Assembly (NCBI RefSeq): GCF_029871235.1
Contig: NZ_SSOM01000079.1
Coordinates: 1-64,000 of the forward strand
Source of the DNA: Pseudomonas sp. BN411
GTDB taxonomy: Bacteria; Pseudomonadota; Gammaproteobacteria; Pseudomonadales; Pseudomonadaceae
Direction of reading: 5' to 3'
Length of the DNA: 64,000 bases
The first letter of the stretch is position 1. The number at the start of each line of letters is the position of its first letter. A model generated the notes under the pieces. The model worked only from the letters and a program-made list of their open reading frames with translations, was not told the DNA's origin and did not search any database. A program made the position numbers and the translations under genes. Below are positions 7,339 to 15,900 of the stretch, piece after piece.

Positions 7339-10300
7339 ATGTCTCTGTTCTTCATCAAACGCCCCAACTTCGCCTGGGTGGTGGCGCTGTTCATTTCCCT
7401 GGCCGGCCTGCTGGTCATCCCGCTGCTGCCGGTGGCGCAGTATCCCAGCGTGGCACCGCCGCAGATCTCGGTCACCGCCACCTATCCGGGCGCCTCGGCG
7501 AAGGTGCTGGTGGAGTCGGTCACCAGCGTTATCGAGGAGTCGCTCAATGGCGCCAAGGGCCTGCTCTATTTCGAGTCGACCAACAACTCCAACGGCATCG
7601 CCGAAGTGGTGGTCACCTTCCAGCCCGGCACCGACCCGCAATTGGCCCAGGTGGACGTGCAGAACCGCCTGAAGAAAGCCGAGGCGCGCATGCCGCAGGC
7701 CGTGCTCAGCCAGGGGCTCCAGGTGGAGCAGACCAGTGCCGGCTTCCTGCTGATCTACGCGCTCAACTACAAAGACGGCGCCGAGCACGCCGACACCACG
7801 GCGCTGGGCGACTTTGCCGCGCGCAACATCAATAACGAGCTGCGCCGTGTACCCGGCGTCGGCAAGCTGCAGTTCTTCTCTTCCGAAGCCGCCATGCGCG
7901 TGTGGATCGACCCGCAGAAGCTGGTCGGCTACGGGCTGTCCATCGATGACGTGAGTGCCGCCATTGCCGGGCAGAACGTCCAGGTGCCGGCTGGCAGCTT
8001 CGGCAGCTCGCCGGGCAGCACCGAGCAGGAGCTGACCGCGACTCTGGCAGTGAAAGGCACCCTGGACAGCCCGGAGGAGTTCGGCCGCATCGTTCTGCGC
8101 GCCAATGCCGACGGCTCCACGGTGAAGCTCGCCGACGTCGCGCGTCTGGAAGTGGGCAGCGAGAGCTACAACTTCGACTCGCGCCTGAACGGCAAGCCGG
8201 CAGTGGCCGGGGCCATCCAGCTGTCCCCCGGCGCCAACGCGCTGCAGACCGCCGCCCTGGTGAAGGAACGCCTGGCCGAGCTGTCGGTGAACTTCCCCGC
8301 GGACGTCGAGTACTCGGTGCCCTACGACACCTCGCGCTTCGTCGACGTGGCGATCGAGAAGGTGATCCACACGCTGCTCGAAGCCATGGTGCTGGTGTTC
8401 CTGGTGATGTTCCTGTTCCTGCAGAACGTCCGCTACACGCTGATTCCGTCCATCGTGGTGCCGGTGTGCCTGCTGGGGACGCTGGCGGTGATGTACCTGC
8501 TGGGCTTCTCGGTGAACATGATGACCATGTTCGGCATGGTGCTGGCCATTGGCATCCTGGTGGACGACGCCATCGTGGTCGTGGAGAACGTCGAGCGAAT
8601 CATGGCCGAAGAGGGACTGTCCCCGGCTGCGGCCACGGTCAAGGCCATGGGCCAGGTCTCCGGCGCCATCATCGGCATCACCCTGGTGCTATCGGCGGTG
8701 TTCCTGCCGTTGGCCTTCATGGCCGGTTCGGTGGGGGTGATCTACCAGCAGTTCTCGCTGTCGCTGGCGGTGTCCATCCTGTTCTCCGGCTTCCTCGCGC
8801 TGACCTTCACGCCGGCGCTGTGCGCCACGTTGCTCAAGCCGGTTCCCCATGGGCACCACGAGAAACGCGGGTTCTTCGGCGCCTTCAACCGTACCTTCGA
8901 TCGCCTGACCGAACGCTACACGGTGCTGAACAACGGCCTGGTGCAGCGTGCCGGGCGCTTCATGCTGGTGTACGTCGGCATCGTTGCGCTGCTGGGCTTC
9001 TTTTACCTGCGCCTGCCGGAGTCGTTCGTGCCGGTGGAGGACCAGGGCTACAACATCGTCGACATCCAGCTGCCGCCCGGCGCAACCCGCGCGCGCACCG
9101 ACGCCACCGCCCAGGAGCTGGAGGGCTTCCTGCAATCCCGCGAGGCGGTTGCGTCCTCGTTTCTGGTGACGGGGTTCAGCTTCTCCGGCATGGGCGAGAA
9201 CGCCGCACTGGCCTTCCCCACCTTCAAGGATTGGTCCTTGCGTGGCGCGGATCAGTCCGCCGAGGCGGAAGCCCAGGCAGTGAACGAGCACTTCGCCGTG
9301 CCGGGCGACGGCGCCATCATGGCGGTGACGCCGCCGCCCATCGATGGCCTGGGCAACTCCGGCGGCTTCGCCCTGCGCCTGCAGGACCGTGGCGGGCTGG
9401 GGCGCGAGGCCTTGCTGGCCGCTCGTGACCAACTGCTTGGCCAGGCCAACGGCAACCCGAAGATCCTCTACGCGATGATGGAGGGCCTGGCGGAAGCCCC
9501 GCAGCTGCGGCTTGAGATCGATCGAGACAAGGCGCGCACCCTCGGCGTGAGCTTCGAGTCGATCAACAGTGCGCTGTCCACCGCCTTCGGTTCGGCGGTG
9601 ATCAACGACTTCACCAATGGTGGTCGCCAGCAGCGCGTGGTGGTGCAGGCGGAGCAGGGCGCGCGGATGACCCCGGACAGCGTGCTCAAGCTCTATGTGC
9701 CCAACACCGGCGGCGAACTGGTGCCGCTGAGTGCCTTCGTCAGCACTCACTGGGAAGAGGGGCCGGTGCAGATCGTGCGCTACAACGGCTACCCGTCCAT
9801 CCGCATTTCCGGTGATGCCATGTACGGCGTGAGTACGGGTGAAGCCATGGCCGAAATGGAGCGCCTGGCCGCCCAGCTGCCGGCGGGCATCAGCTACGAG
9901 TGGACCGGCCTGTCCTATCAGGAGAAGGTGGCCAGCGGCCAGGCATCGCAGCTGTTCGCGCTGGCCATCCTGGTGGTCTTCCTGGTGCTGGTGGCGCTCT
10001 ACGAGAGCTGGTCGATCCCGCTGACGGTGATGCTGATCGTGCCCATCGGTGCGCTGGGCGCGGTGCTGGCGGTGATCGTCGCCGGCATGCCCAATGACGT
10101 GTACTTCAAGGTCGGCCTGATCACCATCATCGGCCTGGCGGCGAAGAACGCGATCCTCATCGTCGAGTTCGCCAAGGAGCTCTGGGAGCAGGGGCGCAGC
10201 CTGCGCGAAGCTGCCATCGAGGCCGCGCGCCTGCGCTTCCGTCCCATCGTGATGACCTCCCTGGCCTTCATCCTCGGCGTGGTGCCGCTGGCCCTGGCCA

Positions 10301-10470
10301 CGGGCGCCGGCGCGGCCAGCCAGCGCGCCATCGGCACTGGCGTGATCGGCGGCATGCTCGGCGCCACGTTGCTGGGGGTGATCTTCGTGCCCATCTGCTT
10401 CGTCTGGGTGCTGTCGCTGCTGCGGAGCAAACCCGCCCCCGTTGAACAACCGACCCAGGCCCTGGAGTGA
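7339..10470 (+). CDS. mexD: RND multidrug efflux transporter MexD
   Basis: Proton-driven inner-membrane pump subunit of 1043 residues, the same length as P. aeruginosa MexD. It begins MSLFFIKRPNFAWVVALFIS, typical of HAE1-type RND pumps. It has twelve transmembrane segments in two repeats with large periplasmic loops after TM1 and TM7. The proton-relay acidic pair is visible in TM4 (GILVDDAIVVVENVERIM, near residue 405). It sits between the mexC adaptor and the oprJ channel, so the whole pump is encoded. No frame break was seen. Confidence 0.95.
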   Translation: MSLFFIKRPNFAWVVALFISLAGLLVIPLLPVAQYPSVAPPQISVTATYPGASAKVLVESVTSVIEESLNGAKGLLYFESTNNSNGIAEVVVTFQPGTDPQLAQVDVQNRLKKAEARMPQAVLSQGLQVEQTSAGFLLIYALNYKDGAEHADTTALGDFAARNINNELRRVPGVGKLQFFSSEAAMRVWIDPQKLVGYGLSIDDVSAAIAGQNVQVPAGSFGSSPGSTEQELTATLAVKGTLDSPEEFGRIVLRANADGSTVKLADVARLEVGSESYNFDSRLNGKPAVAGAIQLSPGANALQTAALVKERLAELSVNFPADVEYSVPYDTSRFVDVAIEKVIHTLLEAMVLVFLVMFLFLQNVRYTLIPSIVVPVCLLGTLAVMYLLGFSVNMMTMFGMVLAIGILVDDAIVVVENVERIMAEEGLSPAAATVKAMGQVSGAIIGITLVLSAVFLPLAFMAGSVGVIYQQFSLSLAVSILFSGFLALTFTPALCATLLKPVPHGHHEKRGFFGAFNRTFDRLTERYTVLNNGLVQRAGRFMLVYVGIVALLGFFYLRLPESFVPVEDQGYNIVDIQLPPGATRARTDATAQELEGFLQSREAVASSFLVTGFSFSGMGENAALAFPTFKDWSLRGADQSAEAEAQAVNEHFAVPGDGAIMAVTPPPIDGLGNSGGFALRLQDRGGLGREALLAARDQLLGQANGNPKILYAMMEGLAEAPQLRLEIDRDKARTLGVSFESINSALSTAFGSAVINDFTNGGRQQRVVVQAEQGARMTPDSVLKLYVPNTGGELVPLSAFVSTHWEEGPVQIVRYNGYPSIRISGDAMYGVSTGEAMAEMERLAAQLPAGISYEWTGLSYQEKVASGQASQLFALAILVVFLVLVALYESWSIPLTVMLIVPIGALGAVLAVIVAGMPNDVYFKVGLITIIGLAAKNAILIVEFAKELWEQGRSLREAAIEAARLRFRPIVMTSLAFILGVVPLALATGAGAASQRAIGTGVIGGMLGATLLGVIFVPICFVWVLSLLRSKPAPVEQPTQALE

Positions 10471-10475
10471 TCGCC

Positions 10476-11912
10476 ATGCGCAAATCCGTCTTTACCGTTT
10501 CGGCGCTGGTGTTCGCCCTGTCCCTTGGCGGCTGTTCCATGGCCCCGACCTACGAGCGCCCTGCAGCGCCTGTTCCCCAGGCCTGGAACACCGACAGCAG
10601 TCAGTCCGGCGCCGAAGTCGGCGGCCTCGACTGGCAGGCCTTCATCACCGACGCCGAGTTGCACCGCCTGGTGGAGATCGCCCTGGACAACAACCGTTCC
10701 CTGCGCCAGACGCTGCTGGACATCGAACAGGCCCGCGCGCAGTACCGCATCCAGCGCGCCGACCGGGTGCCGGGGCTCAGCGCCGGCGCCTCGGGCAATC
10801 GCCAGCGGGTCCCGGCTGACCTGGCCAGCGAAGGCGTCTCGGACGTTACCAGCAGCTACCAGGTCGGGCTTTCGCTGCCCGAATACGAGCTGGACCTGTT
10901 CGGCCGGGTGAAGAGCCTGACAGACTCGGCGCTGGAGCAGTACCTCGCCACTGAGGAAGCGGGCCGTAGTGCGCAGATCGCGCTGGTCGCCGAAGTCAGC
11001 CAGGCCTACCTGACTTACGACGGCGCGCAGCGTCGCCTGGAACTGACCCATCGCACCCTGGCCAGCCGCGAGGACTCTTTTGTGCTGATCGAGCAGCGCC
11101 GAGCCGCCGGTGCCGCCACCGCGCTGGACTACCAGGAGGCGCTGGGACTGGTGGAACAGTCCCGCGCCGAGCTGGAGCGGAACCAGCGGCAGAAGCAGCA
11201 GGCGTTCAACGCCCTGGTGCTGTTGCTCGGTACGCAGGACGCCGCGAAGGAGCTTCCAGCGGTATCACGGGACGAACTGCGGCTGATCCAGGACATTGCC
11301 CCCGGCACCTCGTCCGACCTGATCGAGCGGCGCCCGGACATCCTCGCCGCCGAACGCCGCCTGAAAGCGCGCAATGCCGATATCGGCGCGGCGCGCGCGG
11401 CGTTCTTCCCGCGCATCAGCCTGACCGGCAGCTTCGGCACCTCCAGCGCGGAAATGTCCGGGCTGTTCGGTGGCGGATCACGGTCCTGGAGCTTCGTGCC
11501 GAACCTGTCGCTGCCGCTGTTCGATGCCGGACGCAACAGCGCCAACCTGGATCTGGCCGAAGTCCGCAAGGACGCCGCGGTGGCTGAATACGAAGGCACC
11601 ATCCAGACGGCGTTCCGCGAGGTGGCGGACGCCCTGGCGGCCACCGACACGTTGCGTCGCGAAGAGGTCGCGCGGCGTGCCCTGGCCAACACCAGCAACG
11701 AAACCCTGAAGCTGGCCAAGGCCCGCTACGAGGGCGGCGTGGACAGCCATCTGCGCTACCTGGATGCCCAGCGCAGCGACTTCCTCAACGAACTGGCGCT
11801 TATCGAGACCAGCACCGAGCGGCAGATCGCCCTGGTCGACCTGTTCCGTGCCCTTGGTGGGGGCTGGGCGCAGCAGTCCGTCAGCGGTTCGAATGGGGTG
11901 TCGGGTGGGTAG
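10476..11912 (+). CDS. oprJ: Outer membrane efflux channel OprJ
   Basis: TolC-type outer-membrane factor of 478 residues (P. aeruginosa OprJ has 479). The start at 10476 gives a lipoprotein signal with lipobox LGGC (Cys20). A GTG nine bases earlier overlaps the mexD end but is less likely. The paired OEP repeats are visible, including the characteristic DLIERRPDILAAERRLKARN segment near residue 280. It closes the mexC-mexD-oprJ operon, and 5 bases separate it from the mexD stop codon. Confidence 0.92.
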   Translation: MRKSVFTVSALVFALSLGGCSMAPTYERPAAPVPQAWNTDSSQSGAEVGGLDWQAFITDAELHRLVEIALDNNRSLRQTLLDIEQARAQYRIQRADRVPGLSAGASGNRQRVPADLASEGVSDVTSSYQVGLSLPEYELDLFGRVKSLTDSALEQYLATEEAGRSAQIALVAEVSQAYLTYDGAQRRLELTHRTLASREDSFVLIEQRRAAGAATALDYQEALGLVEQSRAELERNQRQKQQAFNALVLLLGTQDAAKELPAVSRDELRLIQDIAPGTSSDLIERRPDILAAERRLKARNADIGAARAAFFPRISLTGSFGTSSAEMSGLFGGGSRSWSFVPNLSLPLFDAGRNSANLDLAEVRKDAAVAEYEGTIQTAFREVADALAATDTLRREEVARRALANTSNETLKLAKARYEGGVDSHLRYLDAQRSDFLNELALIETSTERQIALVDLFRALGGGWAQQSVSGSNGVSGG

Positions 11913-12051
11913 GTAGGCTGGGATACCTCGCGCAGAGGAGCTTACGGGGTGCTTTTTTCCAGGAGTTTTAATTAAGGTGAGCCGCGCTAAGCAGGGTGGT
12001 TTCTCCCTCTGCCGGGCGATCGTCATGTCAATTGATCACGGAATGATGCCG

Positions 12052-12876
12052 ATGAGTGACTACCTGCACCTGAACAAGGCCAATTGGGACCAGCGCGCGC
12101 CCCTGCACGCAGCGTCCAGCGGCTACGGGACCGAGGCGTTCGTGAAGGACCCTGCGCACCTTTCGGATGTGGTGCGCTTCGACCTTCCGCGCCTGGGTGA
12201 CATCGCCGGCCAGCGTGGCGTGCACCTGCAATGCCATATCGGCACCGACACGCTTTCCCTGTCGCGGCTCGGTGCGCGGATGACCGGCCTCGACTTTTCG
12301 CCTGCATCCCTGGAACAGGCACGACTGCTGGCGCAGCGTTGCGGCGCGGAAATCGGTTTCGTCGAGTCCGATGTGTGTGCCGCCGACCGGGTGCTGCCGG
12401 CTGGCGGTTTCGATTTCGTCTACACCGGCATCGGCGCCCTGTGCTGGCTGCCGCGCATCGACGACTGGGCGCGCGTTGTGGCGGCACTGTTGAAACCGGG
12501 CGGGCGCCTGTTCATCCGCGAGGGCCACCCGATGCTCTGGGCGGTGAACGAGGATCGGGAAGACGGCCTGGTGATCGAGTACCCCTATTTCGAGCGGGCC
12601 GAGCCCACGGTGTGGGACGACGACAGCACCTATGTGGAAACCGATACCGCGCTTACCGCTACCCGAACCCATGAGTGGAATCATGGCCTGGGCGAGATCA
12701 TTTCCGCGCTGTTCCGGCATGGCTTGCAGCTCACAGCCCTGGAGGAGCATGACAGCATCCCCTGGGAAGCCTTGCCCGGTCGGATGGTGCTGGACGAGTG
12801 CGGCGAATGGCGGTTGGCGAAGGAGCGCTGGCGGTTGCCGCTGAGCTACACCCTGCAGGCGGTAAAGCTGGGGTAG
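12052..12876 (+). CDS. Class I SAM-dependent methyltransferase
   Basis: A soluble methyltransferase-like protein of 274 residues. The Rossmann-fold motif I is the variant GVHLQCHIGTDTLSLSRLGA (about residues 61-80), in place of the usual DxGxGxG, followed by TGLDFS, which supplies the acidic SAM-ribose ligand. Motif IV and post-motif segments (FDFVYTGIGALCWLPRIDDWARV and LLKPGGRLFIREGHP) are clear. The substrate is unknown. The start at 12052 (MSDYLHLNKANWDQRA) is nine bases after a GGA. In-frame ATGs at 12043 and 12046 are also possible. It is a single gene following the oprJ operon after a 139-base gap containing a T6 run. Confidence 0.8.
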   Translation: MSDYLHLNKANWDQRAPLHAASSGYGTEAFVKDPAHLSDVVRFDLPRLGDIAGQRGVHLQCHIGTDTLSLSRLGARMTGLDFSPASLEQARLLAQRCGAEIGFVESDVCAADRVLPAGGFDFVYTGIGALCWLPRIDDWARVVAALLKPGGRLFIREGHPMLWAVNEDREDGLVIEYPYFERAEPTVWDDDSTYVETDTALTATRTHEWNHGLGEIISALFRHGLQLTALEEHDSIPWEALPGRMVLDECGEWRLAKERWRLPLSYTLQAVKLG

Positions 12877-12915
12877 GGCAGATTTCGGGCCCCTGCATGA
12901 ATGGATCGAACGCAT

Positions 12916-12972
12916 AAAAAAAGTCGCCACGGTGCGGTCAGCTTACGGGGGGAGGTGGCGACCGTGGCGACT
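12916..12972 (-). terminator. Strong minus-strand terminator in an apparently empty gap
   Basis: Arms GTCGCCACGGT (12923-12933) and ACCGTGGCGAC (12961-12971) match over 11 bp. Read on the minus strand they are followed by seven T (12916-12922). No established gene on the minus strand reads into it, which implies a short transcript starting between here and the kinase gene. The loop is long (27 bases). Confidence 0.7.
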
Positions 12973-13077
12973 CCAGCTGTCCTCTGCAAGGGGACAAATT
13001 TCACGGTAGTCGATGCCAGTAAAACGTGCGTCGATTTCCCGTCGGAACGCCGCCGGAGATGTAACGCTTTTTGACAA
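12943..13077 (-). CDS. Possible small protein or part of a small RNA
   Basis: A 44-residue reading frame starts at a TTG (13077) and ends inside the loop of the minus-strand terminator. Its C-terminal part (AFRREIDARFTGIDYREICP, then LAEDSWSRHGRHLPP) looks like ordinary protein sequence with a mix of charged and aromatic residues. No good ribosome site or ATG was found, so the transcript could instead be a non-coding RNA. I do not recognise a family. The terminator is the main support for expression. Confidence 0.35.
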   Translation of the reverse strand: MSKSVTSPAAFRREIDARFTGIDYREICPLAEDSWSRHGRHLPP

Positions 13078-13168
13078 GGTGTCTTGCCCCCGCAGTTGCA
13101 GAACGATTGCCTCCGCTACATCGCAGCGGCTGCTATAAGTCTGGAAGGCTCCAGGTGGGGGACTCCGG

Positions 13169-14626
13169 ATGGACATGGCAGCAATCCTCGGCAGGCAGGC
13201 ATCGGAAGCTGGGGGCGGGGCGAATGCGCCGGTCCAGCAGTTCAACCTGCTGCGCTGGTTCTCGCTGGTCAGCTTGGTGATCATCGGCAGCGTGGCCATC
13301 GGTGTTGGCACCGTGTCGACGCGCTTCTTGGTGAGCGAAAGCCTGGAGCGCGACGCCATGCTCTCCGCGCAGTTCATCCAGACCCTGGCCCTCGGCGAGA
13401 TGCGCCACCACGGGCTGGAGGGCATGGAGATGGGTGACGTACTGGTGCCCCATCACTACGGAATGCTTACCCGGTCCACGGCGGAGAGCCGCGAACGGGC
13501 CCGCTCCGAATTCCTCGATCACCTGTCCCATGTGCCGGATTCCCTGCTGGCCACCATCTTCTCCCCGGACCGCACGGTGGTCTGGTCCACCAACCCTGAC
13601 CTGATCGGGCTGCAGATCGAGGCCGACGAAGCGCTGGACGAGGCCTTCGAGTCCGGTGGCCGCGTGTCCGCCGAGTACAACGAGGTAGAGGAAGGCCGGG
13701 TGGAACAGAAGTTCCTGAGCCCGCCGAAGATGTTCTTCATCGAGAACTACATCCCGCTCACCGACGCCAAGGGCGAGGTAAAGGCGATGGTGGAGATCTA
13801 TAAGGAGCCGGTGGACCTGATCGACCGGGTCAACCGCGGCTACCGGATGATCTGGCTGGCCACGGCGATCGGCGGCCTGCTGATGTACTTCGGCCTGTAC
13901 TGGATCGTGCGCCGTGCGTCCCTGCTGCTCGCGGCGCAGCAGAACCAGTTGGTGGCCAACAGCACCTATGTGGGGCTGGGGGAAATGTCTTCGGCCGTGG
14001 CTCACAGCCTGCGCAATCCGCTGGCCTCGATCCGTTCCAGCGCCGAGCTGGCCCAGGAGATGGAGGGGCCGCAGGCGCGCAAGTGCGTCGACGACATCAT
14101 CACCCAGGTCGACCGTATGTCTGCCTGGGTGCGGGACCTGCTGCTCTGCCTGCGGCCGTTGCAGGGCGACTCGGAGCAGGTGGACACCCTGGAAGCGGTG
14201 CGCGCCACCCTGGGCAATTTCGACCAGCAACTGACGCGCTCCCACATCGAAGTGGACTGCAGCGCCACCGCCGCGCCCATGGTGGTCAGCCACCAGCTCC
14301 TGCTGGCGCAGGTGCTCAACAGTGTGATCGCCAATGCCATCGAGGCCATGCCCAATGGTGGCCGACTGAGCATCACGGCCACCCCCGACAGCAGCGGCCA
14401 GTGGCTCAACCTCACCATCAGTGACACCGGCAAGGGCATGTCGCGGCAGCAGGAGATGATGGCCTTCAAGTCCTTCTACACCACCAAGCAGGGCGGGCTG
14501 GGTATCGGCCTGATCATGGTCAAGCAGATCATGGAGCGCTTCGGCGGCAGGGCCAGCCTGACCAGCCGCGAGAACGAAGGAACCGCCGTGTGCCTGAGCT
14601 TCAAGGTGGCGGAGCGCACCGCCTGA
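13169..14626 (+). CDS. Orphan sensor histidine kinase
   Basis: A membrane sensor kinase of 485 residues. It has two transmembrane helices (about 30-50 and 227-247) around a periplasmic domain of roughly 175 residues. The cytoplasmic part is NtrB/AtoS-like. The phosphoacceptor is His279 in AVAHSLRNPLASIRSSAEL, the N-box NSVIANAIEAM is near 384-394, and the G-boxes are DTGKGM (419-424) and GGLGIGL (442-448). No HAMP or PAS domain is obvious. The H-box has Ser in place of the usual Glu after the histidine (HSLRNPL versus HELRNPL), as in some members of this HPK4-like group. No response regulator gene is adjacent, so its partner must lie elsewhere. The signal is unknown. Confidence 0.85.
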   Translation: MDMAAILGRQASEAGGGANAPVQQFNLLRWFSLVSLVIIGSVAIGVGTVSTRFLVSESLERDAMLSAQFIQTLALGEMRHHGLEGMEMGDVLVPHHYGMLTRSTAESRERARSEFLDHLSHVPDSLLATIFSPDRTVVWSTNPDLIGLQIEADEALDEAFESGGRVSAEYNEVEEGRVEQKFLSPPKMFFIENYIPLTDAKGEVKAMVEIYKEPVDLIDRVNRGYRMIWLATAIGGLLMYFGLYWIVRRASLLLAAQQNQLVANSTYVGLGEMSSAVAHSLRNPLASIRSSAELAQEMEGPQARKCVDDIITQVDRMSAWVRDLLLCLRPLQGDSEQVDTLEAVRATLGNFDQQLTRSHIEVDCSATAAPMVVSHQLLLAQVLNSVIANAIEAMPNGGRLSITATPDSSGQWLNLTISDTGKGMSRQQEMMAFKSFYTTKQGGLGIGLIMVKQIMERFGGRASLTSRENEGTAVCLSFKVAERTA

Positions 14627-14636
14627 AGCTTCAGCT

Positions 14637-14657
14637 GAGGAGCTGGCGTAGCTCCTC
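14637..14657 (+). terminator. Possible terminator after the sensor kinase
   Basis: Arms GAGGAGCT (14637-14644) and AGCTCCTC (14650-14657) form an 8-bp stem with a 5-base loop. Only GTT follows, so termination may be weak. It lies 11 bases after the stop codon. Confidence 0.5.
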
Positions 14658-14730
14658 GTTGATGGGCATCGGCCTGAAGGCGCTGACTCTGGTCCACCCT
14701 GTGGTTACTTCAGGGGCAAGGGGCTAACTC

Positions 14731-14862
14731 GTGGTGGGCTGAAGCCCACTCTACGTGAGTGTCTTGTGGGGGCGAATTCATTCGCGAAGGGCAGCGTAGC
14801 TGCCCCAGCAAGACCGCAGGGCGCACCTGCGGTCCGCAAGGCGATTGAAATCGCCCCCACAT
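14731..14862. repeat. Cluster of three palindromic repeats
   Basis: A GTGGGCTGAAGCCCAC palindrome (14734-14749) followed by TCTAC is succeeded by GCGAATTCATTCGC (14772-14785) and GCGATTGAAATCGC (14841-14854) with flanking CCCCCACA. These are the same families seen elsewhere in the window. The cluster lies between the converging kinase and LysR genes, a typical location for REP elements. Confidence 0.7.
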
Positions 14863-14879
14863 GGGTACTGCCTGCGGAC

Positions 14880-15791
14880 CTAACGCGCACCGCCTCGCTG
14901 TTGCTGGAAATACTGGCGGAAGAACTCCACGGTCACGCGGATCTTGGCCGAGGTGGCAAGGGGCGCGGCGTACACCGCCCAGATGTTCGCCGGCTGCCGA
15001 TACTCGGGCAGCACCTGCACCAGGCGTCCGTTCTCCAGGCTTTCGCCCACGTCCCACCAGGAGCGCAGGGCGATGCCGCGTCCGTCCACGGCCCACTGGT
15101 GGACGATCTCGCCGTTATTGGCCGAGAGGGGGCCGGTGACCTTCACGTTTTCTTCTCCGGCCGGTCCGTGCAGGCGCCAGACACCGAAGGGGTGGTCGCG
15201 CTCCTTGATCACCAGGCAGTCGTGCCCGGCCAGCTCCGCGAGGTTGCCGGGCTCGCCATGGCGCGCCAGGTAGGAGGGGGCGGCGCAGAGGATGCGGCTG
15301 TTCTCGGCCAGCGGCTTGGCGATCAGGTTGGGGGCGATGTTGTCGCCGATGCGGATGTCCAGGTCGAAGCCTTCGTCGATCAGGTCCACCAGCCGGTCGA
15401 ACAGGTCCAGGCGGATATCCAGCGCTGGATACCGCTCCGACAGCGCCGACAACGCCGGGGCCACCAGGCGCCGGCCGAGACCGAAGCTGCTGACGATGCG
15501 CAGTTGCCCGCGCGGTTCCTGGTGCAGCTCGGACACTTCGTCAGTCATCCGTTCCACCGCGTCGAAGATGGTCTGCGCCCAGCGGTAGACCCGCTCGCCG
15601 TCTTCGCTCACCGCTACGCGACGGGTGGTGCGGTGCAGCAGGCGCACGCCGAGGCTTTCTTCCAGTAGGCGGATGCGCTTGCTGACGAAGGCGGGGGAGG
15701 TGCCCATCTCGCTGGCGGCAGCGGCGAAGCTGGAGCGGCGGGCGACGAGGACGAAGACGCGGAGGTCTTCCAGGTTCGGCAGACTATTCAC
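14880..15791 (-). CDS. LysR-family regulator of the carnitine/D-malate cluster
   Basis: A LysR-type regulator of 303 residues, similar to DmlR-type proteins. The helix-turn-helix is in DLRVFVLVARRSSFAAAASE and the following MGTSPAFVSKRIRLLEES. The GTG at 15791 gives the start MNSLPNLEDLRVF, which fits the family. A TTG at 15812 would add seven residues. Neither has a strong ribosome site. It is divergent from the D-malate dehydrogenase gene across about 110 bases. The start codon lies inside a small palindrome CACGATTCGTG (15789-15799). Acinetobacter baumannii carnitine clusters contain a LysR activator next to the same enzyme set, so a similar role is inferred. Confidence 0.85.
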   Translation of the reverse strand: MNSLPNLEDLRVFVLVARRSSFAAAASEMGTSPAFVSKRIRLLEESLGVRLLHRTTRRVAVSEDGERVYRWAQTIFDAVERMTDEVSELHQEPRGQLRIVSSFGLGRRLVAPALSALSERYPALDIRLDLFDRLVDLIDEGFDLDIRIGDNIAPNLIAKPLAENSRILCAAPSYLARHGEPGNLAELAGHDCLVIKERDHPFGVWRLHGPAGEENVKVTGPLSANNGEIVHQWAVDGRGIALRSWWDVGESLENGRLVQVLPEYRQPANIWAVYAAPLATSAKIRVTVEFFRQYFQQQRGGAR

Positions 15792-15900
15792 GATTCGTGT
15801 CTTATCTATCAATGAAGTGCTGGATTATCTTTGCTGTTGGCCCTTATAGCATGGTCATCACCCCGCCTGAACAGGGCGCCTTCACCAAGGGCACGACCAG

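Noticed and set aside
6133..8370. Long minus-strand reading frame opposite mexC/mexD
   Set aside because: Shadow of the mexC and mexD genes caused by high GC; the composition is rich in His, Gln and Gly with no domain.
8689..10449. 586-codon minus-strand frame opposite mexD
   Set aside because: Antisense to a well-recognised RND pump gene; no protein features.
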